A DNA stretch of 64,000 nt. Origin: Amanita rubescens. Lineage: Eukaryota > Basidiomycota > Agaricomycetes > Agaricales > Amanitaceae. Below, piece after piece: positions 46,114 through 61,239 of this stretch (its first letter is position 1; every line of letters starts with the position of its first letter). The notes under the pieces were generated by a model. It ran no database searches. It was not told the DNA's origin and saw only the letters and a program-made list of their open reading frames with translations. Location: contig WION01000180.1 in assembly GCA_015039365.1 (NCBI GenBank), positions 45,260 to 109,259 on the forward strand, given 5' to 3'. The position numbers and the translations under genes were made by a program.

Positions 46114-48117
46114 TTAGGCGTTGATCGACAGTTCTTTCTGACCGACAATCTCGGAACCGTGTTCAGACCACCACTCTTCCACCGCCTCGTCTGCGTCATA
46201 AGCCATCAACGCGTCCTTCTTGGCCTTATCGACCCACGGCGTTCGGGTTCTTGCCAAATGCATCCTTGGGTAATCGCTTCCCCACGCGCCTCCTTCAACA
46301 CAACTTCCATAGCCTTAATCATCGCCGCGTCACGCTCGCGCTGCTCAGGTCCAGTCAGGGTGATGGAAGACCTTCTGTAGCGATAGAGCCATCAACTGGG
46401 TGCCAGTTGCGCGATCGTAGCGGAGCGTTTCGCAGGCTTTGAGAAGGGCGGGAATCTGAGATTTCGAGGTTATACGCGAGAAGAGGTTGCCGAGGACTGC
46501 TGCATCTTCAATCTAAACTCAATTAGAATGAATAGAGAGGGCATGGTGAGGGGGACTTACGGCCATTGAAGCACCCTGGGCGCGGTACGGCTAGAAAGTG
46601 CAATGAACATTCCATTCGCATACTGTGCTCCGGACTCGAGACTCACCAACATGGGATGGCACGAATCGCCAATAAGCGCAACTCTTCCTCCAGAATGGGT
46701 CCAGGTCTTCAACGGAAGCCGAACCATTAGGCGAGACGTCAAAACCGACGTCACCATCGCTTGCAACTTTCGCAGACTAGCGATCGCATTAGAAAATCTT
46801 ATTTCAGAGACAAGCGAAAAAAAAAGACAATTACCGCGGGTCCCAACCTTCGTAGGCCTTAAACATTTCGTTGACGTCACCAGGGCTAGACCACGACTCG
46901 GTCGCCTCATCATCAGGATGCAACATGACGAGATTGTACTCCTTTTTCCCTCGCTAGTGACCCAGATCAACTCTTGAACACGCCATTATAACAAACTCGG
47001 AGACGTACCACACAATACCCAACCACATGCATGTCCGGTCCCATCCACATGGTCGACTCGGGGTTATCTACGAACGACCTCAACTCAGGGTCTTTCAATA
47101 GACCCTCAGTGCTGATCGTCGCTCTGTATGCCGAATCTCCCGTAGGAGTCGGGGCATCGGGGCCTTGAACCATACACGTCCGAATGATGCTCTTTACTCC
47201 ATCCGCACCGATGATCATGTCGCCATAAACGACCTCTCCGGACGAGAGGACCACATGCGGAGAGGGTGGATCGGGTGAGACGGAGACGACGCGAGAGTTC
47301 ACGCGGAGGTTTATGTAAGGCGTCGCAAGGTCACACAAAATTTTGTGAACATCGGCTCGCTGGATAACGGATGTCAACTTCCAGACATGTGAAACGGGAA
47401 ATGTGTCAAAAAACTTACGTGGGCGTGGTAATAAGGTGCTCCATATTCTTTCGTCATCTTATCTCCAAAGATGTCGAACCCGACGCGTTCGCCATTATCG
47501 ACTGCGAAGCGGCCGCGAGTGAGTAAAGTTTTTTGCTCGGAAAATTTGTTAAAAAAAACATACATCTGCGGAAGGAAATAGACTCTGGCATGACCGCATC
47601 CGTATCCAATCTTTCTTTAACGCCCCACCGGATGAGAAGCCGGCTTACGTCTGCCAAGACCAGTCAGTCCCCTGTTCTCCGAGGATGTCCGAGTTACGTA
47701 CTGGGTCCAAGCTGGATACCCGCCCCAATTTCGCCCAGCGCCGGGGCGGATTCGAGAAGGGTCACTTTGTGCCCGGCTTTGCCTAAAGTGTACCCTGCAG
47801 CGAGACCGGCCAAGCCGCATCCAACGATGATGATGTCGAGTTTGACTGGTGCTTCGCCGGCCGGAGTCTATATGTGGATATTAGTATCCCTGAATCTTGA
47901 TCGTAGCTATGGGCGACATGAAGGCACTTACGGGATGTGGTTTTGTCGACTTTTCCGCCGCTGGGCCATGTTCTATTGCGGGTGGGCGTGCCTGGAAGAA
48001 GTAGACTACCCATGCTTGAATGAGCGATAAGAGTCTTGAAAAGACTGCAATCTAATGACATCGTCGTATGCTTGCTTAGAGTCCATAAGCTTAAGCATAA
48101 CGGAGTCGGCTTACCAT
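46114..48117 (-). CDS. FAD-dependent monooxygenase (salicylate-hydroxylase type), C-terminal frame broken
   Basis: Exons 48115-48117 (ATG only), 47932-48051, 47702-47867, 47564-47650, 47419-47501, 47009-47359, 46835-46953, 46647-46776, 46561-46590 and 46114-46512. An N-terminal membrane-like helix (LLSLIQAWVVYFFQ) precedes the FAD Rossmann motif IIIVGCGLAGLAAG. MIIGADGVKS, the GDSCHP motif and PYRAQGASMA follow. These enzymes hydroxylate aromatic substrates with NAD(P)H. In the last exon the frame hits a TGA just after FHHPD (about 46350). Three single-base shifts near 46354, 46281 and 46250 restore the frame by the end (DADEAVEEWWSEHG). So it is either decaying or affected by sequence errors. 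Confidence 0.82.
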
Positions 48118-51100
48118 TTTTTGATAAAGTATTAAGGCTGTGGAGTATTGTGCAGTTGACCACGACTAAAGAAGGGGGCGGTAATGCAGTTGAAGGTGGA
48201 TTATGTGCACGACTTATAGCGCTAGCTTTCCCGGTATGATTCCTTTCGGAAACAAAATGGAGAGAAGGGTATCGCACTTAAGATAGAACAGATCGAATGG
48301 GTTTAACTGGCCTAGATGAACACGACGTCTTTTTTTGGAATGTATATGGTCTGGCGTGTTTTGAACATCGAAGCAATGGTCATGTAGCATAAACATGTGC
48401 CCGATTCGAACGCACGAGGCCGGCGCGTGTCATTTCCGGACCGCGGCCGAAACTACTTGATAGTAAAATCCCCAGGTAATGATAAAACCTCACTGGAGAA
48501 AATTGGCAACGTACAGAGGATGTTTATTGTGCGAAGGGTAGTTTTTTTACCGTGGTCTCGAAGGTCAACCGGGGAATGGACCTTGCAGGATATGTCAAGC
48601 GAGATGATTGGCGATGAGAATTCATCTGAAGGGATTGGAGCTGTCACCGCAAGCTGCGTTGCGTTCTGCTCGCAGTTAGCTGACAAACCAAGCAGTGCGA
48701 ACTGTGCCTTGTGGGAAACGTCAAGTAAGGTTACTTAAGTAATAAGATATGACTGGATATGGTCTGCGTGCAGACTCAAAGCATCGATCATTGATAGATT
48801 GATATACGAACGCCAGATTATTGTTGATCATTTCCATTTTGGTGTATTGGCACATGTATGCGCAGCGGAAAATAGGGCGCGGCCGCTATCGCTCCGCAAC
48901 CATGCGGTAGATTTTGGTAGACCGTGAAGGAGAATGCCGCGATGCCAAGATCTGGTTCGGAGGTTCGATATCGCGCTTGTTACATATCTATACTACTTAC
49001 CACAGCATTAGTCAGTGCCAGACATAACCTCTATGCCAAGGCCACCTGGATATGCAACGCCTTGACGAATGGTGTTATACTTCTTGGTCATACTTTCTCC
49101 CGGTGCATTTACACAAGGCTGTACGAAGACAAATTGAATACTCTGACGGAGCGACGAGTATTAATATTTTGCTACAGTTGCCCACTTGAGTGGTGGACGG
49201 TATTAGAGCCTCTGCTTTCCTCATGGACTTGACTCACCAATAGAAAACAAACCCAGTACCGTCGGAGACGGTAGTAGACATGTGCTTTGTTTGTTCTTGT
49301 TTGCTTAATTGGCCTCGTTCCGTATCATTCCGAGTTACACATATCCAAAAGGCTTAACGGTTATTGTTTTCTCCTCTCGTATGAAATTGTGGCGGAAATT
49401 GACAGAACGGAGATGATGCTTAGAGGTATAAGGTCAGCACTTAGTTCGGAACTGAACGTTGAACGATATTCCGTTGGCCGCCTGACGTCGACGTTATCTA
49501 TCGGCGATTGCACTCCCAAATGAATATTCGATTTCTGTTGTTCGCTTTTGGGCCTTGGCAATAAGGCCGTGTCGCATTGGTACGTGCAGCAGATTGGAAT
49601 GCTCGCCACGTCCAAGTCAATAGCATCTGTATTCCAGGACACTGATAGTCGTTTAGGTTAGACATCACACGTCGTCCCAACTACAGCTTCTACGCTTATA
49701 CCTTTACCTTTACCTTGTTTTATAGTAGATATTTCTTTTGGAATATCTCGGTATACAAATGGAAGCCAAAAGATAAAGTGTGCCTGCAAACAATTTGATT
49801 GTTTCCGGTAGCGGGAAGAGTGCAAGACGAGAGCCGGTGAGGGCGCGTGAGGCAAGGGTCTGAGTCGGATCGGCTTAGAGGCAATCGATGACCAGTGGCG
49901 TGGATCAGGGGCTCAAGCAGAGTTTGATCGACATGACTAGATGAGCGTCGGCTTGCGCCGATGTTCTCTTGAACGTGTGTTCACTCAAACATAAATTATC
50001 GTTCGCTACACACAACACGACACGGTCGATAAATACGTGGAATACGACATATTTTTGTAGTACAAGCGTACCACTCATCATACGCAGCATTGATTAGTGC
50101 AACTTAAGGAAGGACTTGTGCTGAAGTTCGATGATAAGACGGGCAGAAGAAGAGTAGAGTTGGGTGGAGTAAAAGAGAGAGATAAGATAACCAACAGTTC
50201 CCACGATTCCGATCAGGACATGATTACATAACGAAGTAATCCTCTTGAACAAGAAAGAAGTTGTACTACATCGCGACGCGCGCAGTGTATTATGCCTTCT
50301 TAAGCAGGAGAACCGTCAACCCACTCAAATCATCACTGAAAAAACTGCTGCTGCTGCTCTCGACAAGTCCTCGCCATCGCTACCATTGTAATCTCCCAAA
50401 CTCAAGAGATTAATCTATGGATCCAAGCTGCCTTTCACTACCCAATAGCTCAACGCATGTCACCCTTCTAGCTCGAATCACCTGATACTTCCTCCAGCCC
50501 AAATCCCTGATGCTGACACTTCTTTTCCGGAGTCAAAATCGACGAAATGAGAGATTATTTTCTTCCTCCGTCCTCCCCAGCATCAAGTCCATCGTGCCTG
50601 AACGCCAGGCTACTACCGACGTCTCACTTTTCATTCCGGAAAAGTCTGCATTTTCATCCCTCTTACTGTTACCCTGGATTTTCTTTGATGCCGTGCTTCA
50701 CTCTTGCGCCGTCAACGAGTCTCTGGCCCAATTTGATCCAATATGGTATCCCCGTTCGTCCTGAGATGTGCGTAGGTTGTTCCCCGACGATCCAGCCTCA
50801 ATTAATCTTAACCGAGTGACAACTCTGCATCGCTGCTTAACGTTGTGCCGCCAGTTATTGAAGAATGGGATAAACTAGATCCCGGACATGCTGTGCAGGA
50901 CTGCCACTCGGAAAGTAGCGTATTGATCGGGTAGTTTCGCTCCTCCAGTGGTGAATGTGATGTCATTTTAAACTGTTCTGGCGCCTCTCTGTTAGGGCCA
51001 GAATTCGACTATTGGAATGAACATCAAAATGATTCTTGCATGTATTATTGTAGTTTACAGGCAGACGAGTTGATTATACACATAATTCATCCGATCATCT

Positions 51101-51212
51101 CGTACGACGGAGAAAAAAAAGGTGCATATTAAATAAATTAAAAGTCAACGTGAAAACTGTGGTTGCATGAGCGTGGAGAGCGTTCCGCAAGTGATAAATG
51201 CTCACTTTGAGT
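48118..51212. other. 3.1 kb intergenic region, no gene recognised
   Basis: Several open frames of 60-110 codons exist (for example 48397-48738) but none shows motifs, intron borders or protein-like composition. It may contain long promoters of the flanking genes. Confidence 0.45.
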
Positions 51213-51686
51213 TTAATCATGGTGCCGCTTGTGTCGCCTTGAACTTCTGATGATCACCGTTTGCGGGATCGACGGATAGGATTGATACCGATAGTACGGA
51301 GATTGACGTGGATCCACACCGGTATTGTAGGGTACACCCATGACGCCGAGTTGGTTGTTAGGGTATCCGGGTGACATGATTAACATTCCGGTACCCGGAT
51401 CCGCTGAAGTCATGTACGGGCTGTTATATGCTTGCGTGCCAAAGTATGGTGATACTGGCGTGCCCCATGGACCCGGAAACTGTTGTGCCAGTGAGGTGTA
51501 CCCTGGGGCATATCCCGGTGCGTATCCTGTTGTTCCATATTGGGGAAATGTGGACCCATAAGAGGTACCGTAACGGTACCTCCCAGGGGAGGAAGTGTAT
51601 GTGCAACTTGAAGAACGCCCGCCGTACAGGCTCAGAGGCATCATTTCACTGCCGTAGTATGTTATCGTGCTGGGTGCTAGTTGCAT
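51213..51686 (-). CDS. Tyr/Gly/Pro-rich small protein, 157 residues
   Basis: Uninterrupted frame, MQLAPSTITYYGSEMM..., with repeated YAPGYAPGYTS, FPQYGTTG, SPYFGTQAYNSPY and a very basic C-terminus (SSRRHKRHHD). It is low in charge elsewhere and likely disordered. I do not recognise a family. The basic His/Arg tail suggests nucleic-acid or membrane contact, which is only a guess. A CAAT/TATA-like TTTATATGGC lies about 35 bp upstream (near 51720). Confidence 0.55.
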   Translation of the reverse strand: MQLAPSTITYYGSEMMPLSLYGGRSSSCTYTSSPGRYRYGTSYGSTFPQYGTTGYAPGYAPGYTSLAQQFPGPWGTPVSPYFGTQAYNSPYMTSADPGTGMLIMSPGYPNNQLGVMGVPYNTGVDPRQSPYYRYQSYPSIPQTVIIRSSRRHKRHHD

Positions 51687-51994
51687 GGTGATGTCGGCTT
51701 TGGACCCGGATGGAGAGCTTTATATGGCAAAATGCTTGCACACCCTTTCACAGCAAGGAGGTGGTGCTGTTGACGTCAATGAATTGTTTTGGATATGAGC
51801 CACAGCAAAGTCTGCGATAGGTCATGATAAAGATAGAGATAGTTAAGTTGCCAGGTCCAGGCGGTGCCAGTGCGGGGAACTTCGGATGCACCGGTCCGAT
51901 GGGCGGGCACACATGACGCTGACGTAAGAGTTACTTTAGGGCCGGTACAGGCGCGTCCTGGACGCGGGTCGCGTCATACAAAGTCAGCGCAACC

Positions 51995-55315
<3,321 letters not shown>

Positions 55316-55711
55316 GGATTTGTTAGATATACATACATATATCCTTGTCAATAAATCAGTAATAATAGGGACTTGCAGTGAGACAAAACATTGAAAGCAT
55401 CATTGGTAGCCAGATGTTACTACATACATATCAATTCCTTGCTCATCCATGCTCATCTAGCCCACCCTCAACAATTGCCTCAATTTTGTTGAAACATGCA
55501 ACTGAGAGTGAGAGCACAAGAATAATGAGAACACAATGGATATTGTTCTATGCAGGGAATGGCAGGGGTATACCCTTGACGATCCCTAAGTCCGCTAGGA
55601 CAACTTCTATGCAAATAACTGGTTGCAACTAGTGCTTCCAGGTCTGGTCCAGTCAGGTTTTTTCAACTTTTTTGCCAAAATTTTGGAAAACCATGACCAC
55701 GACCTCTTGGT

Positions 55712-56853
55712 TAGTGATGTGCCTGGCCTGGCTTGGCCTGAAGCCTGGGGCTTGGGCTTGGCCAAGGGTGGCTTGGGCCTGTAAAAAATACAGGCCGAGC
55801 TATGAGCCCAAGCCTGGCCTGGCTCAGGCCATGGCTCAGTGTCAGCATGCAGAACAAACATGCACAAAGAGATTGTAAAGAGAGAATAAATACATACAAA
55901 GAGAGTATAAGAGAGGCACTGGGAGTCGTGCTGACATCACGAATGTGATTTGGATGCTTGTGGCCAGATGGCCTGGATTGTGATTCCGAATTGATGCGAA
56001 TCACCTCAATATCTTTCAATAATCCGCTCTCGTCGAGTACATCAGGCGTGATCACATCTGAGCCTTTTTGATTATCTGATTAAACTGGAGTTAGTCGAGC
56101 AGAAGTGAAAGGATAGACCTGTTACTTACTTTTAGTTGTTGAAGTCAGTGATGTTGCATTGTCTACAGCCTCTGAGTCCACACATGGGTGTTTCTGAGTT
56201 GTAGAGATTGTCTTAAATAAATATCAACTTCCTGGATCAGATAGTAGATTACTCACATTTGTGCATCATTCCAGCAAGCAACTCGAATCCAACATCATCA
56301 TCATCTGTTGTAGCCCCAAGGCTGGCACTAGTAGTTGACGCTGCTGTTGGAGAGCATGGGAGTGGGAGTAGAGGAGTCCTTGATCTACTGACTGACAGGT
56401 CATTTGGTATTGTGCTGGTGGCAGCGGCAGGAGGGCCTGTGAGAGTAAGAGATGGGCCTTTGGCTAGTGCTGCTGGGCTTTCCGAATGGGTTGTGCCAGC
56501 TTGAGCGGCAGGGTGAGAAGATAAGGCAGGCACAGCTGCATTATCTGCGCTTCTCACCTTCCCTGATGGCATACCAACCTGTTTGGGTCATGCTGTCAAT
56601 CCAGGATTCTCAACATGTTCGTTGGACAGCACAGGAGTGGATGAGGCCATGGTAGTAAGCAATATATTGATTATCACAATTAAGATCATAACAGTTACTC
56701 CAGCGAGGCTGAAAAACTATGTAGTAGATGTTCAGCAGCTGCCAGTGCTGAAGCCAGGGGCTCACAGCCTGTGTAGGGCCTACAACCCCAAGGGCCAGGC
56801 CTGGCTCGGCTCATGCAGCTCACGGCTTTGAGCTGAGGCTGGGCACATCACTA
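55712..56853. mobile_element. Non-autonomous hAT-like element 1
   Basis: 1142 bp with inverted ends TAGTGATGTGCC...GGGCACATCACTA and GGCCTGGCC-rich subterminal repeats. It is flanked by an 8 bp target duplication, CTCTTGGT (55704-55711) and CTCTTGGA (56854-56861), with one mismatch. There is no transposase core inside. Confidence 0.75.
55870..56572 (-). other. Spliced-gene-like reading frames inside hAT-like element 1
   Basis: On the minus strand a Ser/Pro/Ala-rich frame (MPSGKVRSADNAAVP..., ending DDDDVGFELLAGMMHK near 56255) meets a GTGAGT donor. Further frames read TISTTQKHPCVDSEAV and DVITPDVLDESGLLKDIEV with plausible intron ends. Phases do not all agree. It may be a fragment of a hAT N-terminal region or a captured host gene. 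Confidence 0.33.
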
Positions 56854-56861
56854 CTCTTGGA

Positions 56862-57986
56862 CCTTGGTCCAGTCTTGGTTTTTTTTGGTCCTTCAACTGG
56901 ATCTTAAAACCTAGTGGTACAAGAGCATTCATGCCATCAAATCACTGGGTTTTAACAGGAACATTCCCATAGTATGAGCTTGCCAGCATAAGACTGAAGC
57001 CTTCATTTCATTTAGCCTTGGAATAGGGGGAAAGGGATTCAGTGTGCATATTGTTGCATTTTACATCAATTATTGTTGAGAAGACACAGTGTAGTACTAT
57101 GTGCCTTCTGAATATGTCATACCTGCAGATTCTAATTCTGATGGCTGAAAATTTTCATTCACATGGGTTTAATTGGGAATTTGGGATTGATGCCACTCAA
57201 ATTACAAGAATCAAGATACAGATGAAGCTAAGGCTAGACTGCATATGTATACTGCTCTTAACTTTTAAGTTCTGTACATCAAGACTCAAACAAAAAAACA
57301 AACCTGAATTTGATGATGAGAATACCCCTCATTGAGGAGAGAATATCTTGTTTGATTTATTAAGCAATGAGTTTTGATCAGAATCACAAGATTTTTAGAT
57401 TGGTAGGTAGCCAACATATAGTAATATGTCATATGATTTATTCAGACTTTTTGCTTATGCCATTGTCTCACACCATTCCAATCTTTCCAAAACAGGCAAA
57501 CATTGGGGCAGTTTTTTTACCCACTGTACATACTCTCACAAGAGTCAATTGTGCCTTTCTATACATTCTCCCATATGAATCTGACATTAGGTGCTACATT
57601 CCTACATGCAGTTGGCCTGCCCCTATTGCAAAAGGGGAATTTCTATTCCATATTTTTATTTCCTTTGCAATATAATTTATATATGTAGATATATAGACTA
57701 CTTACAGTTTGAGTGAAAAATAAAATAATTATAATCTATAATAGCAATATACATAATTCTCTTATTAAATTATTATCTCTTTTTTAAGTTCAAGTAGAAC
57801 ACTATTGATCTTAATGCTTGTAGGTCATGAAACTTTCTGCAATGAAGTATCTCAAATCCTGGGTGCCACTGCAACAGACAATGACATTGGACCTGAATGA
57901 TACCACTGAGACATTGTCTGATGAACACCATCATGGGTCCTGCACCCCCTCAATGGCTTGTACAATTCATGAGTGCTGCCCCACCT
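56862..57986. other. AT-rich region with gene-fragment-like stretches
   Basis: Open frames such as 57042-57335 lack motifs. At 57823-57986 an acceptor-like TTGTAG is followed by HETFCNEVSQILGATATDND in one frame, which soon stops. This looks like a decayed exon. The solo LTR at 57992 lies directly after it. Confidence 0.35.
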
Positions 57987-57991
57987 CAGTG

Positions 57992-58449
57992 TGTTACAAC
58001 ACGGTACAGACTCCCGCATTATGCTTACATGACATGTCGAACATGTTTATTTTCTTTATGACTACCTTACTTGTCGTCTCCCTTATGCTCAACTCATACG
58101 GACAAGCTTGTTTCCTTTTATACCACTTCCTTATTCCACATATGTATGACGCCATCCTTATACTGACTTCTGTACTTACCTTTATACATTAATTAGTACA
58201 TCTCATTATACTTGCTAGTATAAAGACCACCTGTATTTTAGAGTCGAACCCTAAGTTTGACTTAGCTGTTTATTGTTGTCTGGCAATATAACTTTACTCT
58301 TAACTCATCAACCACAATCATCCTCAGATACTAAGTTAAGTCGTTAACTTAGTATTGAACTTGTAATCTTAATCAACATTTGACTTAGACTTGTAATCGT
58401 GACTAGAGTTGCTGTTGCAACTTAGGTTGAGATTAACGAGTTTGTAACA
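57992..58449 (-). mobile_element. Solo LTR F, related to the Gypsy LTR
   Basis: 458 bp, TGTTACAACACGG...GTTTGTAACA, with target duplication CAGTG at 57987-57991 and 58450-58454. Its first 55 bp (plus strand) parallel the start of the 13.7-24.9 kb element's LTR read in coding sense. Confidence 0.8.
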
Positions 58450-58887
58450 CAGTGGCTCATACAATTCATTGGCAATGTTGATCAGATGGAGGGAAACATC
58501 ATGCAGGCCACAAACTCCAACCAGATGCATGCAGATACCAATCAAATGTGAGCAGAGATGTGGGTGGGCTCTGCATGCATTGAGGTGGGACAAGCAAATG
58601 TGGGGGTTTCAAGATTGAATAGGTTGGAGATGAACAGCAACACCAGTCACATTGCATATTGAGCAAAGCAAAAGTGGTGAGTCAGCATTTTCCAACACTA
58701 GATCATTGGAACTCATCCTCCAGATTGCCAGAGATGGTATTGCACTTGCCAATGACCTCCTAATCCCAGGCATTTCTCCTTTAGTGGCTTTACAAGCAGT
58801 TCCCATGGTTAGGACTCCCACTGAGCCATAATCAATCTTAATGGTCTAACACACCAAGGTATTCTACCACTGATTAAATTCTATAGC

Positions 58888-59529
58888 TGTCATATCCCGT
58901 TCTGGACTCCACCCAAACTCCATGACCTCGGACCCCGATGGACTCCCAACTATACCCATGACCACTTTCCACCCATGTCGCATCTCATATCAAGCCTATG
59001 CCAAAACTCCGAAAACTCCGTCACAACTCCGTGCATATTCGCTAAGTTCCTTTCTACGTATTTTCCATACTTGTTTCACCTCTTGTTTCATCTCGGGTAT
59101 CACTGGTATCATTATCCCTTCGTACCATATGCTCTACTCCACTTCCTGTTCCATATCTCCATAGTTTCCTGTTCTCATCAGAACACGGCCATAACTCCCC
59201 TTGTCGGACTACGTATATAAGGCCTCACTTGTATTCATACAGTAGTCTGAATATCGACTTGGATTGTGCCCCAACTCGTATTGACTCCCTGTCTTTCATC
59301 GTCTAAGACCTCATCCAGACTGCTCGCCCTTCGGACTCCAGTCCCGGACTCCATCCCGGACTCCAGAGCGTTCTCCAGAAGTTTAGGCAAGACGTACGTT
59401 AGCACGGCACAGCTTGCACGCTGAAGCCTAGCCTTTCCCCACTACGTCCCGGACTCCATTATACTCCGTCCTTCCCCGTCCGTGACTTAGTTCCCAGGCT
59501 CCATCCCAATTAGGATCACCATCCTTACA
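58888..59529 (+). mobile_element. Solo LTR D
   Basis: 642 bp, TGTCATATCCCG...CATCCTTACA, LTR A family, with target duplication ATAGC (58883-58887, 59530-59534). It contains TATATAAGGCCTCAC at about 59214. Confidence 0.92.
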
Positions 59530-59534
59530 ATAGC

Positions 59535-59940
59535 TATGATTTTGGAATCTGGCCAGTTGAGTTACTAATGGGGATCAGATTGCAGAGAGTTTTAAATTGG
59601 CTCATGATGGACATTTAAGATGGGGCTTTTTTCTGTAAGTATGTTTTATTGAGCCAGGGCTTCTGGTGTAACATTATCACACTCTTTCAATTTTATGCCC
59701 TAGACTCAAACTATTGAAGATGGGATCACTGGCAATGATGAATGATATCATGTCTTCTTGCAGTTGGGAGTGGCAGGGGGTGCAGGTTAGTGCATCCAAT
59801 CTATATGACCAAATTACAAGATAATGGTTTTAATTACAGGGTTTCTTGGGCATTGGGTGTTATTGCTATGGTTCTTTAAGTCCATATGGCATCACTGTAT
59901 GGCCTGTGGGACAGGGTAACACATTGAGGCAGATTGTGTG
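59535..59940. other. AT-rich spacer
   Basis: No gene or repeat recognised. It lies between solo LTR D and the SINE-like sequence. Confidence 0.4.
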
Positions 59941-59944
59941 ACCT

Positions 59945-60030
59945 TGAAAAGAAGTTGCCTGACTAGGGATTGAACCCAAGACCTCCTAAAGGAAGTACAT
60001 TGTGCCAGAAAAACTCATTGGCCTGGAATA
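59945..60030 (-). mobile_element. tRNA-derived SINE-like sequence
   Basis: On the minus strand, TGGCACAATG resembles a pol III A box. About 35 bases later GGGTTCAATCCC is a good B box with a pairing T-stem (TTGGG TTCAATC CCTAG). There is no full tRNA fold with matching acceptor ends, so a SINE head or tRNA remnant is more likely. Confidence 0.4.
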
Positions 60031-60439
60031 CTTCTTAACCCCAACAGCAATAGGGAGGGATATAGAGAACACACATTGTTGGAATAGCTGTGATCATAAA
60101 ACCTGGTGCCATGACCTGATTTGAGTAACTGCACTGTGATGAGCATTTCCTGCTGACCAGCTTGCAGATGCACTAATTCTCCTGTAAGTCATTGACTCAG
60201 TATGTATGACATGGAGTGTGTAGTTGGGTATGGTTAGACTGTCCAATGTTCCCCAATCAGGCTCTGTGCATTTCATATGACATTGAGAGGGAGTGGATCT
60301 GGAGGCTGCAACATGAGAGCAAATGGGACTCCCTTGGGGACTAGGTGGGCTGGTGTTGGCCCAATCAAATTTGGGGAATAAATGCCCCAAGCTGCATCCC
60401 ATCTCTTAAGCCCTGGCACAGGGACTATTGAGCACTTTA

Positions 60440-60625
60440 CACTCGCCCCCCCATTCCACATGGAATCTGCACAAATTCCGCAGAATTTGTGTGGAATCCA
60501 CACATATTCCACACCTTCTTAATGTATTCTTTGTAGTCTTTTTTGTAGTCATTCCGCACCCATTCCACACATATTCTGTGGAATGAGCGGAATCCGCACC
60601 ATTCCACACTCATTCCACACATTTT
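60440..60625. repeat. Cluster of ATTCCACAC / GTGTGGAAT motifs
   Basis: About ten copies of ATTCCACA or its complement in 185 bp, several arranged as short inverted repeats (for example AAATTCCGCAGAATTT). It could be the subterminal part of a small DNA transposon. I could not define its ends. Confidence 0.5.
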
Positions 60626-60984
60626 ACACAGATTCTATGTAATAAAATCTCAAGAAATCCTTGAAATAAGCAATCTTAGTATGTTTCTTGTTAGTCTTGT
60701 TCATCAATAGTGCTGGTATGTACATAAGTATGTAGTGCACTTGCCATGAACATGATGAATTTCAGGCTACTTTGGCATGCATAATTACTTAATCTGACTT
60801 GATTTTGCACCTTCTGCAATAGATGTCTATTCCAACATATTCTATCACAATGATGAAACTCAGTCCTATATGTGCTAATGACCAAAACCCTGCAATAGCA
60901 ATCAAGCCATGCTGTGAAGTGAAGGAAATATGATATGTTGTGACCCTAGTACAGGAGTCCTGGTCACTGGGACTTATGACATCT

Positions 60985-61235
60985 TATGGACTTATAAACT
61001 TATAGACTTGGCATCTTATGAACTTATGAACTTATTGACAAACCTACAAAAGAACTGATAGAGACTTATGATCCCATTGACCAACCTACAAAGGAACTGA
61101 TGCAGACCTATGATCCCATTAACCAACCTACTAAGGAACTGATGTAGACTAATAGAGACTTATGATCCCATTGACAGGCCTACAAACAAACTGATGGAGA
61201 CTGATGGAGACTGATGATCTTACTGACAGGGCAAA
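60985..61235 (+). repeat. Tandem repeat of about 55 bp units
   Basis: Four degenerate copies of GACTTATGATCCCATTGACC followed by AACCTACAAAGGAACTGATG. One frame reads TYDPINQPTKELM but is broken by stops. It is a minisatellite-like array. Confidence 0.6.
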
Positions 61236-61239
61236 AACC

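Noticed and set aside
47533..48030. 165-codon plus-strand ORF in the monooxygenase region
   Set aside because: It runs antisense through five phase-consistent monooxygenase exons and introns and has no motif.
48390..48470. Possible tRNA on the minus strand (GTTCGAATC)
   Set aside because: The T-arm does not pair, no complementary acceptor stem is found upstream, and the A box is poor.
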